NCBI RefSeq assembly: GCF_900105475.1
Contig: NZ_LT629777.1
Coordinates: 5,208,001-5,272,000, forward strand
DNA from: Pseudomonas asplenii
GTDB taxonomy: Bacteria; Pseudomonadota; Gammaproteobacteria; Pseudomonadales; Pseudomonadaceae
Length of the DNA: 64,000 nucleotides
Reading direction: 5' to 3'
Below the pieces are notes generated by a model. The model saw only the letters and a list, made by a program, of their open reading frames with translations. It ran no database searches and had not been told where the DNA came from. Each line of letters opens with the position of its first letter. Within the stretch, counting starts at the first letter, position 1. This document shows positions 8,705 through 19,938 of this stretch, piece by piece. Position numbers and translations under genes: made by a program.

Positions 8705-8719
8705 GCAGGAGTCGTGCCT
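8705..8719 (-). promoter_or_regulatory. Candidate sigma-54 (-24/-12) promoter
   Basis: Read on the minus strand the site is AGGCACGACTCCTGC. Against the consensus TGGCACG-N4-TTGC the GG and GC doublets are exactly spaced and two positions differ (A for the first T, C for the first T of TTGC). A start about 12 bases downstream would leave a leader of roughly 40 bases before the ATG at 8652. Sigma-54 control fits SfnR-type regulation of organosulfur genes in Pseudomonas. This is a sequence match only. Confidence 0.5.
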
Positions 8720-8721
8720 GA

Positions 8722-8740
8722 AAATATAATATATATATTT
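8722..8740. promoter_or_regulatory. AT-rich inverted repeat upstream of the -24 element
   Basis: AAATATA and TATATTT arms flank a five-base centre in a run with only A and T, sharply unlike its GC-rich surroundings. It is placed immediately upstream of the candidate sigma-54 promoter. It could be an activator or IHF site or an UP-like element; which one cannot be told from sequence. Confidence 0.35.
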
Positions 8741-8829
8741 CAGATACTTATGAACTATACCTAGAAATGGATAAAGCTAGAAAACAGCCAAATTGTTCAG
8801 TGACTGTTGCCAGGGCAACAGTCAGGGCA

Positions 8830-9393
8830 TCACAGCACCACGTTGCGGACGAAGCGCACCGCCACCTCACCCTCATTGCGATACCCATGGGGCTGGTTGC
8901 TCGGAAACATGAAAAACTCCCCCGCCGCCACCGACCGCTGTTCCTCACCCAGCCACACCGTCAGGCAGCCCTCGAACACATACAACTGCTCACTCCAGCC
9001 ATCGTTGTCCGGTTCCGAGTGATAAACCTCCCCCGGCTCCAGGCGCCACTCCCATAGTTCGACCTCACGACTGGCCACTGCCTTGGCCAGCAACACCGCC
9101 TTGCTACCTGGAATGGAACCGGCCCAGGCCAGTTCGTTGATACGGCTCGGGTCACGGACACCCGGAGCCTGGATCAGGTCGCTGAAGGCCACGTCGAGGG
9201 CTTCGGCCACCCGGTCGAGCGTGCTCAGGCTGACGTTCTTTTCCCCCGCCTCGATGGCCACCAGCATCCGCCGGCTGACCCCGGACTTCTCCGAGAGCGC
9301 CGCCTGGCTCAACTGGGCCTCGTGCCGCAAGCGCCGTACATTGAGGCTGACATGTTGCAGAACCGAAGCGCGTTGCGAAGTTTCTTTGTGCAC
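8830..9393 (-). CDS. XRE-family regulator with C-terminal cupin domain
   Basis: DNA-binding regulator of about 188 aa. A helix-turn-helix of the Cro/CI type lies near residues 12-65 (LRHEAQLSQAALSEKSGVSRR, then IEAGEKNVSLSTLDRVAEAL). A cupin barrel follows, with the metal-site pattern around GEVYHSEPDNDGWSEQLYVFEG and PSNQPHGYRNEG. Such proteins usually sense a small ligand through the cupin. The start is uncertain: GTG 9393 is chosen because homologues begin with HKETSQRAS; an upstream reading to 9741 would overlap the divergent gene. It is transcribed away from the EamA gene and lies upstream of, and in line with, the monooxygenase operon. Confidence 0.82.
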   Translation of the reverse strand: MHKETSQRASVLQHVSLNVRRLRHEAQLSQAALSEKSGVSRRMLVAIEAGEKNVSLSTLDRVAEALDVAFSDLIQAPGVRDPSRINELAWAGSIPGSKAVLLAKAVASREVELWEWRLEPGEVYHSEPDNDGWSEQLYVFEGCLTVWLGEEQRSVAAGEFFMFPSNQPHGYRNEGEVAVRFVRNVVL

Positions 9394-9418
9394 TATATTG
9401 CTCACAGGGTAGGTTTGC

Positions 9419-9430
9419 GCAGTATACTGC
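9419..9430. promoter_or_regulatory. Perfect 12-bp palindrome GCAGTATACTGC between divergent genes
   Basis: The palindrome contains TATACT on both strands, so it can act as a -10 box in either direction and as an operator. It lies 26 bases upstream of the XRE-cupin start and 49 bases upstream of the EamA start. An autoregulatory site for the cupin regulator is a reasonable reading. Confidence 0.4.
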
Positions 9431-9478
9431 CCATCTTTCGGCGCATTGTGCGTCCCCCTCAAGGTAGCGCGCAAGGCC

Positions 9479-10429
9479 ATGGCATCGGACCAATCCAGCA
9501 GTCTAATCCCTTCGATCCTGCGGTTCAGCAAAGCCGAGTGCGTGCTGATCCTGATCACCATGATCTGGGGCGGCACCTTTCTGCTGGTCCAACACGCCAT
9601 GACCGTCAGCGGGCCGATGTTTTTCGTCGGCCTGCGGTTTGCTGCAGCAGCCAGTCTCGTCGCACTCTTTTCTCTGCGCAGCCTGCGCGGCATGACCGCC
9701 TTCGAGGTAAAGGCCGGGGTGTTCATCGGCACGGCGATCATGCTCGGTTACGGCCTGCAAACCGTGGGCCTGCAGACCATTCCCAGCAGCCAATCGGCGT
9801 TTATCACCGCGCTGTACGTGCCTTTCGTACCGCTGTTGCAATGGCTGGTACTGGGCAAGCGGCCCGGTTTGATGCAAAGCATAGGCATCATGCTGGCCTT
9901 TACCGGACTGATGCTGCTGTCGGGACCGAACGGCGCCGAACTGAACTTCAGCTCAGGGGAAATCGCCACCATCATCAGCGCCATCGCCATTGCCGCCGAG
10001 ATCATCCTGATCAGCAACTATGCCGGCAAGGTCGATGTGCGCCGCGTCACCGTGGTGCAACTGGCTACCGCATCGGTGCTGGCGTTCCTGATGATCGCGC
10101 CGACCCAGGAGCCGTTGCCGGTGTTTTCCTGGACCTTGCTGTTCAGCGCGATCGGCCTGGGGGCGGCCAGTGCGGCCATCCAGGTGGCGATGAACTGGGC
10201 GCAGAAAAGCGTTTCGCCGACCCGCGCCACCCTGATCTATGCCGGGGAACCGGTCTGGGCCGGAATCGCCGGGCGCCTGGCTGGCGAGCGGTTGCCGGGG
10301 CTTGCGTTGGTGGGAGCCGGGTTGATCGTGGCGGCGGTGATTGTCAGCGAACTGAAGACCAAGGGTAAACAGGCCGAGCCGGCTGAGCCTGAGGTCGAAT
10401 CCGAGGCAGTGGATTCAAATAAACTCTAG
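9479..10429 (+). CDS. EamA/DMT-family inner-membrane transporter
   Basis: Drug/metabolite transporter superfamily protein of 316 aa with ten predicted membrane helices in two EamA repeats. The first begins at ECVLILITMIWGGTFLLVQHA and the second at SGEIATIISAIAIAAEIILI; the C-terminal repeat has the family motif around APTRATLIY-like SPTRATLIYAGEPVWAG. It probably exports amino acids or related metabolites. ATG 9479 was chosen because the upstream 11 codons overlap the divergent promoter. The charged tail after residue 290 (KTKGKQAEPAEPEVESE) is cytoplasmic and not conserved in general. Confidence 0.85.
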   Translation: MASDQSSSLIPSILRFSKAECVLILITMIWGGTFLLVQHAMTVSGPMFFVGLRFAAAASLVALFSLRSLRGMTAFEVKAGVFIGTAIMLGYGLQTVGLQTIPSSQSAFITALYVPFVPLLQWLVLGKRPGLMQSIGIMLAFTGLMLLSGPNGAELNFSSGEIATIISAIAIAAEIILISNYAGKVDVRRVTVVQLATASVLAFLMIAPTQEPLPVFSWTLLFSAIGLGAASAAIQVAMNWAQKSVSPTRATLIYAGEPVWAGIAGRLAGERLPGLALVGAGLIVAAVIVSELKTKGKQAEPAEPEVESEAVDSNKL

Positions 10430-10470
10430 GCCTCTGTGACGAGCGGGCTTGCCACAGGCCCTTCTTATTG
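10429..10470 (+). terminator. Probable rho-independent terminator after the EamA gene
   Basis: GGCCTCTGTG pairs with CACAGGCC with one bulged base, and the stem is followed by the T-rich CTTCTTATT. It begins at the stop codon of the EamA gene. The loop holds GAGCGGGCTTGCC, which resembles half of a Pseudomonas REP. Confidence 0.5.
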
Positions 10471-10595
10471 TGCAATCAGGGCATGCACGTAAGGCGTTTA
10501 CCACCTACCTTGTAGGATTCTGCGACAGGTTCCGGGTTGGTGATCCCGGAAGGGCCACGTATGATCCTTCGCAAACTCCTGCAGATTAGAAGCCT

Positions 10596-13525
<2,930 letters not shown>

Positions 13526-13526
<1 letters not shown>

Positions 13527-13870
13527 TGGAAGAAGTCATTGCCATTGCCATCGGTGTACTCGCCGCCTCCGGTGTCTGGCTGATCCTGCGGCCACGGACC
13601 TTTCAGGTGGTGATGGGCCTGTGCCTGTTGTCCTACGGGGTCAACCTGTTCATTTTCAGCATGGGCAGCCTGTTTATCGGCAAGGAACCCATCATCAAGG
13701 ACGGCGTGCCCCAGGACCTGTTGCACTACACCGATCCGCTGCCGCAGGCGCTGGTACTGACGGCGATCGTCATCAGCTTCGCCATGACCGCGTTGTTCCT
13801 GGTGGTCCTGCTGGCTTCCCGGGGCCTGACCGGCACCGACCACGTCGACGGTCGGGAGCCCAAGGAATGA
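13526..13870 (+). CDS. mrpC: Mrp antiporter subunit C
   Basis: Small membrane subunit of 114 aa, homologous to NuoK, with three hydrophobic helices (IAIAIGVLAASGVWLIL; VMGLCLLSYGVNLFIF; ALVLTAIVISFAMTALFLVVLL). The conserved DPLPQALVLTAIVI segment is present near residues 70-83. The start ATG at 13526 overlaps the mrpA stop and is preceded by GGGAGGAA. Confidence 0.93.
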
Positions 13871-15546
13871 ACCTGATGCCTCACCTGATCGTCGCGCCCA
13901 TCCTGCTGCCGCTGCTGACCGCCGCGCTGATGCTGATGCTTGGCGAGAAGCACCGCCCGCTCAAGGCCCGTCTCAACCTGTGCTCGAGCCTACTGGGCCT
14001 GGGCATTTCCGTATGTTTGCTGGTGTGGAGCCAGCAGTCGGCGGACCCCGCCTCCATTGGCGTGTATCTGCCGGGCAACTGGCAGGCGCCGTTCGGTATC
14101 GTGCTGGTGGTCGACCGCCTCTCGGCGCTGATGCTGGTGCTCACCGGCATCGTCGGCGTTTGTGCCCTGCTGTTTGCCATGGCCCGTTGGGACCGGGCCG
14201 GCAGCAGCTTCCATGCGCTGTTCCAGATCCAGTTGATGGGCCTGTACGGTGCGTTCCTGACCGCCGATCTGTTCAACCTGTTCGTGTTTTTCGAAGTGCT
14301 GCTGGCCGCCTCCTACGGCCTGATCCTGCATGGCTCGGGGCGGGCACGGGTATCCTCGGGCCTGCATTACATCGCGATCAACCTGCTGGCCTCGTCGCTG
14401 TTCCTGATCGGCGCGGCGCTGATCTACGGGGTGACCGGTACCCTGAACATGGCCGACCTGGCCTTGAAGATCCCGCTGGTGCCGGAGGCCGACCGTGGTC
14501 TACTGCACGCTGGCGCGGCGATTCTGGCTGTGGCGTTCCTGGCCAAGGCCGGGATGTGGCCGCTGAACTTCTGGCTGGTGCCGGCCTACTCCTCGGCCAG
14601 CGCGCCGGTGGCGGCGATGTTCGCCATCATGACCAAGGTCGGTGTCTACACCCTGCTGCGTTTGTGGACGCTGCTGTTCTCCGGCCAGGCCGGCGCTTCG
14701 GCGTACTTCGGCGGCGACTGGCTGATCTACGGCGGCATGGCGACCATCGGCGTGGCCGCCATCGCCATCGTCGCCGCCCAGCGCCTGGAGCGCATGGCCA
14801 GCCTTAGTATTCTGGTGTCGGCGGGCATCCTGCTCTGCGCAATCGGCTTCGCCCAGCCGAGCCTCACCGCAGGCGCGCTGTTCTATCTGGTCAGCTCGAC
14901 CCTGGCGCTGAGCGCGCTGTTCCTCTTGGGCGAGTTGATCGAGCGTTCGCGCTCGGCCAACGAACTGCCGCTGGATGAAGACATCGACCCGCTGCCACGG
15001 CCACTGGAGTCGCTGCACCCGCGTCCCGGCACCAACCTGGACGACGAACAGAAAGCCGTGGTCGGCCAGGTGATCCCCTGGACCATGGCCTTTCTCGGCC
15101 TGAGCTTCATCGCCTGCGCCCTGCTGATCATCGGCATGCCGCCACTGTCGGGCTTCATCGCCAAGCTGAGCCTGCTCAGCGCCCTGCTCAACCCCTTGGG
15201 GCTCGGCCAGGAGGCACCGATCTCGCCTGCGGCCTGGGCCCTGGTGGCGCTGCTGGTACTGTCCGGCCTGGCCTCGCTGATCGCCTTCAGCCGCATGGGC
15301 GTCCAGCGTTTCTGGAGCCCGGCGGATCGCCCCTCGCCGACCTTGCGCCGGTTCGAGTGCCTGTCGATCATCACCCTGCTGGGTCTGTGCATCCTGCTGA
15401 CGGTCAAGGCCGAACCGCTGCTGCGCTACACCCAGGCGACGGCCGCCAGCCTCGATCATCCCGAGCACTATGTCATGAGCGTCCTGGCGACCCGCGCCCT
15501 GCCAAGCCCGTCAGTCAAGACCGTCGCACAGGAGGAACAGCCATGA
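13867..15546 (+). CDS. mrpD: Mrp antiporter subunit D
   Basis: Membrane subunit of 559 aa homologous to complex I NuoM/NuoN, with some fourteen helices. The helix bearing the conserved lysine is seen at AFLAKAGMWPLNFWLVPAYSSASAPVAAMFA, and the glutamate helix at LFNLFVFFEVLLAASYGLILHG. ATG 13867 overlaps the mrpC stop (ATGA) with AAGGA before it; a second in-frame ATG lies nine bases on. It probably carries part of the proton or sodium path. Confidence 0.93.
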   Translation: MNLMPHLIVAPILLPLLTAALMLMLGEKHRPLKARLNLCSSLLGLGISVCLLVWSQQSADPASIGVYLPGNWQAPFGIVLVVDRLSALMLVLTGIVGVCALLFAMARWDRAGSSFHALFQIQLMGLYGAFLTADLFNLFVFFEVLLAASYGLILHGSGRARVSSGLHYIAINLLASSLFLIGAALIYGVTGTLNMADLALKIPLVPEADRGLLHAGAAILAVAFLAKAGMWPLNFWLVPAYSSASAPVAAMFAIMTKVGVYTLLRLWTLLFSGQAGASAYFGGDWLIYGGMATIGVAAIAIVAAQRLERMASLSILVSAGILLCAIGFAQPSLTAGALFYLVSSTLALSALFLLGELIERSRSANELPLDEDIDPLPRPLESLHPRPGTNLDDEQKAVVGQVIPWTMAFLGLSFIACALLIIGMPPLSGFIAKLSLLSALLNPLGLGQEAPISPAAWALVALLVLSGLASLIAFSRMGVQRFWSPADRPSPTLRRFECLSIITLLGLCILLTVKAEPLLRYTQATAASLDHPEHYVMSVLATRALPSPSVKTVAQEEQP

Positions 15547-16031
15547 AACGCCTGTTCCCCGCGCCCTGGTTGTCCCTGGCACTGTGGCTGCTGTGGCTGG
15601 TGCTGAACCTTTCGCTCAGCCCGGGCCACCTGTTGCTGGGCGCGGCCCTGGGCTTTCTCGCACCACTGATGATGGCGCCGCTACGCCCACTGCCAGTCCG
15701 CATCCGCAACCCGTGGGTGATCCTGCGCCTGTTTCTGCTGGTGGGTCGCGACGTGATCGTCTCCAACCTGATCGTTGCCCGGGGCGTGCTCAACGCCGGT
15801 CGCCGGCCGCCACGTTCGGCCTTCGTCAAGATTCCCCTGGAACTGCGCGACGCCAATGGCCTGGCCGCCCTGTCGATGATCTGCACGGTGATTCCCGGCA
15901 CGGTCTGGTCGGAACTGGCACTGGATCGCAGCGTGCTGTTGCTGCACGTCTTCGACCTGGACGAAGAGGCGGCGTTTATCCGCCACTTCAAGGACACCTA
16001 CGAACGCCCCCTGATGGAGATCTTCGAATGA
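15543..16031 (+). CDS. mrpE: Mrp antiporter subunit E
   Basis: Membrane subunit of 162 aa. Two to three N-terminal helices (LSLALWLLWLVLNLSLSPGHLLLGAALGFLAP) are followed by a cytoplasmic domain with the family segments NPWVILRLFLLVGRDVIVSNLIVARGVL and LSMICTVIPGTVWSELALD. ATG 15543 overlaps the mrpD stop by four bases, preceded by AGGAGGAA-like CAGGAGGAACAG. Confidence 0.93.
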   Translation: MKRLFPAPWLSLALWLLWLVLNLSLSPGHLLLGAALGFLAPLMMAPLRPLPVRIRNPWVILRLFLLVGRDVIVSNLIVARGVLNAGRRPPRSAFVKIPLELRDANGLAALSMICTVIPGTVWSELALDRSVLLLHVFDLDEEAAFIRHFKDTYERPLMEIFE

Positions 16032-16306
16032 GCGCCCTGCTCGCCAACGCGATCCTGTTCAGCCTGTTCATCTTCAGTGTGGCCCTGGTCCTGACCGTGG
16101 TGCGCCTGTTCAAGGGCCCTTCGGCACAGGACCGGGTCCTGGCACTGGACTACCTGTACATCATCGCCATGCTGATGATGCTGGTGCTGGGCATCCGTTA
16201 TGCCAGTGACACCTACTTCGAAGCAGCCCTGCTGATCGCCCTGTTCGGCTTTGTCGGCTCCTGTGCCCTGGCCAAATTCCTCCTGCGTGGCGAGGTGATC
16301 GAATGA
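16028..16306 (+). CDS. mrpF: Mrp antiporter subunit F
   Basis: Membrane subunit of 92 aa with three helices (ILFSLFIFSVALVLTVVRLF; YLYIIAMLMMLVLGIRY; ALLIALFGFVGSCALAKFLL). The conserved KGPSAQDRVLALD loop lies at residues 29-41. It overlaps mrpE by four bases. Confidence 0.92.
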   Translation: MSALLANAILFSLFIFSVALVLTVVRLFKGPSAQDRVLALDYLYIIAMLMMLVLGIRYASDTYFEAALLIALFGFVGSCALAKFLLRGEVIE

Positions 16307-16662
16307 ACGCACTGTCCTTGTGGATCGAGATCCCGGTGGCATTGCTGCTGGTACTCGCCAGCCTGTTCACCCTGTGTGGCGCCATCGGCCTGTTGCGCAT
16401 GAAAGACTTCTTCCAGCGCATGCACCCACCGGCCCTGGCTTCGACCATCGGTGCATGGTGCGTGGCGCTGGCGTCGATCCTGTACTTTTCCGGGCTCAAG
16501 TCGGAACCGGTGATGCATGCCTGGCTGATTCCGATCCTGCTGTCGATCACCGTCCCGGTGACCACCCTGCTGCTGGCCCGGACCAGCCTGTTTCGCAAGC
16601 GCATGGCCGGCGATGATGTGCCGGGGGAAGTCAGCAGTGGCCGCACCGAAGGCGGCAGCTAA
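16303..16662 (+). CDS. mrpG: Mrp antiporter subunit G
   Basis: Last subunit of the antiporter, 119 aa, with three helices and the family motif GLLRMKDFFQRMHPPALASTIG near residues 29-50. It overlaps mrpF by four bases. The tail GDDVPGEVSSGRTEGGS is hydrophilic. The operon mrpA(B)CDEFG is therefore complete. Confidence 0.92.
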   Translation: MNALSLWIEIPVALLLVLASLFTLCGAIGLLRMKDFFQRMHPPALASTIGAWCVALASILYFSGLKSEPVMHAWLIPILLSITVPVTTLLLARTSLFRKRMAGDDVPGEVSSGRTEGGS

Positions 16663-16663
16663 A

Positions 16664-17608
16664 ATGCGACACCCTGTGGGAGCGGGCTTGCCCGCGAAAA
16701 CCTCAAGGCTGCAACAGGCCTTTGGAACGCTCGCGTCACGACTGGCGCCATTCGCGGGCAAGCCTGCTACCATCAGGGGATGTGCGCTGGTGCTGGCAGC
16801 GCTTCTGGTCAGTGGCTGTGCTTCGGTGCCTTCGCCCGAGTCGCGCAATGCCACGGCCAACGAACTGGCCCGCAGTCATCACTGGCAAGCCCAGCAGATC
16901 GACAGCCAGCCCTTCTCGCTCAGGGCCTTCAGGCCGGAGCAATTCGGCGATGGCTCACGCCTGACGATCTACCTCGAAGGCGACGGCTTCGCCTGGGTCA
17001 CCGCCAGCCAGCCCTCGACCGATCCGACTCCCATCGACCCGGTAGCCCTGCGCCTGGCACTCGCCCAGCCAAACGGCAACGCGGCCTACCTCGGCCGCCC
17101 TTGCCAATACCTGAAATCAGCCGCCTGCAGTCGCGACTACTGGACCGACGCGCGCTTCGCCGTCGAAGTGGTCGCCAGCCTCGACCGAGCCGTCGATACC
17201 CTCAAGCAACAGGCCCACGCCCAGACGCTGCAACTGGTCGGCTACTCCGGGGGTGCCGCCATCGCCCTGCTACTGGCGGCCCGTCGCGATGACATCGACA
17301 GCGTCATTACCGTCGCCGGCAACCTCGACCACCAGGCCTGGACCCGTTTCCATCGCGTACAACCGCTGACCCGCTCGCTCAACCCCGGCGATTTCGGTCC
17401 AGCCCTGAGCCACCTCAGGCAAGTGCACCTGGTAGGGGCCGACGATCCGGTCATTCCGCCAGAGTTGACCCGGCAGTTCGTCGCCGAACACCCGAGCCAA
17501 CCCGCCGCCCAGATTCAGGTCATGCCCGGCTACAACCATCATTGCTGTTGGGCAGAGCACTGGGCTGAGCTGTGGCCTACGCTCGACAGCAAAACACTCC
17601 TTCCCTAA
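16664..17608 (+). CDS. Putative alpha/beta-hydrolase lipoprotein with REPIN-derived N-terminus
   Basis: The only in-frame ATG upstream of the lipobox is at 16664, giving 314 aa. The lipobox LLVSGC is near residues 47-52, so the mature protein would be lipid-anchored. The hydrolase fold is indicated by VGYSGGAA (nucleophile elbow with Ser) near residues 205-212, a VGADDPVIP acidic loop, and a late His in MPGYNHHCC. Residues about 5-36 are encoded by a REPIN, leaving an unusually long, non-signal-like n-region before RGCALVLAALLVSGC. The original start may have been lost or may be a weaker codon close to 16771. The substrate is unknown. Confidence 0.65.
   Translation: MRHPVGAGLPAKTSRLQQAFGTLASRLAPFAGKPATIRGCALVLAALLVSGCASVPSPESRNATANELARSHHWQAQQIDSQPFSLRAFRPEQFGDGSRLTIYLEGDGFAWVTASQPSTDPTPIDPVALRLALAQPNGNAAYLGRPCQYLKSAACSRDYWTDARFAVEVVASLDRAVDTLKQQAHAQTLQLVGYSGGAAIALLLAARRDDIDSVITVAGNLDHQAWTRFHRVQPLTRSLNPGDFGPALSHLRQVHLVGADDPVIPPELTRQFVAEHPSQPAAQIQVMPGYNHHCCWAEHWAELWPTLDSKTLLP
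16676..16770. repeat. REPIN (inverted pair of Pseudomonas REPs)
   Basis: The left REP (16676-16698) contains GAGCGGGCTTGCCCGCGAA and the right one (16751-16770) is its inverse, TTCGCGGGCAAGCCTGC. The spacer is about 52 bases. It lies between mrpG and the lipobox of the next gene, and reads through in frame with that gene. Confidence 0.85.
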
Positions 17609-17695
17609 CGCACCAGTGACGGGCGGGCTTCCCCTTAGAGGGCGCAACGCGTCCTTCTCAACGCCCCACCAGCCTCATGTAGCCATTCCCGCCGA

Positions 17696-18598
17696 TCAAC
17701 CCTCCACAAAAAAACTCCGCCCCCCATGCTTGAGCAATTCAAGCAGGCTCTGCGCCGCCGGGGACAGGTAGCCGCCTTCACGCACGGCAGCGACCAGGGT
17801 GCGCTTCATCGTGGTTTCCTTGAGCGGCACCTCACGCAGGTGCATGGCCCCGCGCACGTCTTCCAAGGTATTGCGCGCCAGGAAGCTCAGCAACCGGGTC
17901 TGGCCAATCAACGGGGGCAACAGGGAAATGGTATTGGTCTCGATCTGCACCGACGGCAGCGGCAGGTCACGGGCCAGAAACACGCTGTCGATCCAGCGCC
18001 GGGAAGAAACGCCCGCCGCCGGCAGCACCCAGCGGTAGCGTCCCAGTTCGCTCAGGCGGATCGGGCCGTCGAAGATCGGGTGGTTGCGGCTGGCGACCAC
18101 CACGGCCTCGTCATCGAACAACGGGTGGGCCAGCAACTGCGGATCGTCGTCGAACTGCGGGCAGATCACCACGTCCAGTCGCCCGGCACGCAGGGACTCG
18201 CGCAGCATGTTGTCCTGACCGATCACCAGGTTCAGGGTGATCTCTGGCGCGCGTTCGAGCAAGGTCGCAGTCAGTTGCGGCAGCAGGTACTCGGCCATGC
18301 TCGAGGCACAACCCAGGCGGATATTGCCCAACACGCCGCTGGCGAAATCGCGCACCTCACGATGGGTTTCGGCAATGTTCTGCTGCAGTTGCCGAGCCCG
18401 CTGCTGCAACAGCACGCCCACCGGGGTCAGTTTGATACGCCGGCCCTCGCGCTCGAACAGCTTGGTACCGAACGACTCCTCAAGACGCTGGATGCTCTTG
18501 GTCAGTGCCGGCTGGCTGCGATTGAGCTTTTGCGCGGCGCGCCCCAGGTGTCCGAGTTCGGCGATGGTTTCGAAATAGGTGAGGTCGCGCAGGTCCAT
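17696..18598 (-). CDS. LysR-family transcriptional regulator
   Basis: Regulator of 300 aa. The winged HTH is at residues 1-60 (LRDLTYFETIAELGHLGRAAQKLNRSQPALTKSIQRLEE), followed by a type II periplasmic-fold effector domain from about residue 90. It is divergent from the AbrB-family gene, with inverted repeats in the shared promoter, so it probably controls that gene and itself. The effector is unknown. Confidence 0.92.
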   Translation of the reverse strand: MDLRDLTYFETIAELGHLGRAAQKLNRSQPALTKSIQRLEESFGTKLFEREGRRIKLTPVGVLLQQRARQLQQNIAETHREVRDFASGVLGNIRLGCASSMAEYLLPQLTATLLERAPEITLNLVIGQDNMLRESLRAGRLDVVICPQFDDDPQLLAHPLFDDEAVVVASRNHPIFDGPIRLSELGRYRWVLPAAGVSSRRWIDSVFLARDLPLPSVQIETNTISLLPPLIGQTRLLSFLARNTLEDVRGAMHLREVPLKETTMKRTLVAAVREGGYLSPAAQSLLELLKHGGRSFFVEG

Positions 18599-18600
18599 GA

Positions 18601-18674
18601 TTGATCAACCAAAGTTATAGGTTCATGACAATTAGAAACTGGACTTGATCAATTGCGCTATCAATAATTGATCC
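18601..18674. promoter_or_regulatory. Operator region between LysR gene and AbrB-family gene
   Basis: TTGATCAA occurs at 18601-18608 and 18645-18652, and ATTGATC at 18667-18673. ATCAATT (18648-18654) and AATTGAT (18666-18672) form an inverted repeat with an 11-base spacer, which fits the T-N11-A form of LysR sites. Confidence 0.45.
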
Positions 18675-18729
18675 ATCGCGTCGATCTCAGCGCCCTGCAA
18701 CAGGAGCGTCCGACGCTCTGGAGGGAGTT

Positions 18730-19806
18730 TTGTCTGACTCATCACGTTTTTCCCTGGGCCACTGGCCACGCCCGCTGCAATGGCTGGCCCTGATTCTTCT
18801 CGCAGGCAGTACCGGCCAACTGCTCAAGTACGCCGACCTGCCCGCCGGGCAATTCATCGGCCCGATGCTGGTGGCGATCGGTTTTGGCGTCAGCGGCGCC
18901 CGCATCCGCATCCATCGGCAGGCCTTCCGCCTGGGCCAGGGCTGCATTGGTTTGCTGGCGGCCCATTCGATGACCCTGGCTGTACTCGAGGCCATGGTCG
19001 ACTCCTGGCACCTGATGCTGTTCGCCACGGTCCTGACGGTGGTCCTGAGTTCCATGGTCGGACTGGCGATGGTTCGCTTCGGCGGCATCCAGGCCAGTAC
19101 TGCGGCCTGGGGCACCTCCCCTGGCGCAGCGTCGGCAATGGTCGCGATGGCCGATGACTTCGGTGCCGACGGTCGGGTCGTGGCAACCATGCAATACGTG
19201 CGGGTAGTTTGCGTGGTGGTGATCGGCGCCCTGGTCAGCCATGTGCTCGAAGCGCCGGCCAGTGGTAGCGCACAGCACGCCGCAGCCGCCACACAGCACG
19301 GCCTGGATCTGTTCAACCTGGGACTGACGCTGGCGACCGCGGCCATCGGCGTCTTGCTGGGTGCCCGCCTACCGGCAGGGGCCTTGCTGATGCCGTTGCT
19401 GATCGGCAGCGTGCTGCAACTGTGCGGCCTGCTGCCTATCACCCTGCCCGCCTGGCTGCTGGCAACGGCTTATGGCGCCATCGGTTGCTACGTCGGCCTG
19501 CGCTTCGATCGCCCCACCGTGCTCTACGTCTGGAAGCGCCTGCCGGCGATGATCCTCAGCGCAATCAGCCTGATCGCCCTGTGCGCCGCCTCGGCCTGGC
19601 TCCTGGCGAAGTGGCTGGGCCTGGACTTCCTCTCGGTCTACCTGGCGACCAGCCCCGGCGGCCTCGATACCATGGCGATCATCGCCGTCGACACCCACTC
19701 CGACGTCGGCCTGGTGTTGGCAATGCAGACCCTGCGCCTGCTGGCGGTGATCTGCACTGGCGCGTTCTTCGCCCGCCTGGTGATCCGCTTCGCCCGCCAG
19801 GGCTGA
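18730..19806 (+). CDS. AbrB-family membrane protein
   Basis: Inner-membrane protein of 358 aa made of two AbrB (ammonia monooxygenase-like, PF05145) repeats; each begins near a LPAG motif (DLPAGQFIGPMLVAIGFG near residue 34 and RLPAGALLMPLLIGSVLQ near residue 220). The TTG start at 18730 is supported by GGAGGG five bases upstream; no in-frame ATG gives a better start. Family members are proposed transporters of unknown substrate. Regulation by the divergent LysR protein is likely. Confidence 0.8.
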   Translation: MSDSSRFSLGHWPRPLQWLALILLAGSTGQLLKYADLPAGQFIGPMLVAIGFGVSGARIRIHRQAFRLGQGCIGLLAAHSMTLAVLEAMVDSWHLMLFATVLTVVLSSMVGLAMVRFGGIQASTAAWGTSPGAASAMVAMADDFGADGRVVATMQYVRVVCVVVIGALVSHVLEAPASGSAQHAAAATQHGLDLFNLGLTLATAAIGVLLGARLPAGALLMPLLIGSVLQLCGLLPITLPAWLLATAYGAIGCYVGLRFDRPTVLYVWKRLPAMILSAISLIALCAASAWLLAKWLGLDFLSVYLATSPGGLDTMAIIAVDTHSDVGLVLAMQTLRLLAVICTGAFFARLVIRFARQG

Positions 19807-19938
19807 TACCCGCCCACCGTGGGGCGTCAAATGCCCCACGGTCACCCGCAACCCGCCCCACATGAAATAACACCGCTTAACCGTTCATTTGACGTTTTTT
19901 TCTCATATGCCACTCTACATTCCCGCCCGAACAAATAT

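Noticed and set aside
9322..10368. 348-codon open frame overlapping the EamA gene in another frame
   Set aside because: The overlapping frame from 9479 gives a convincing ten-helix EamA protein; this one has no pattern.
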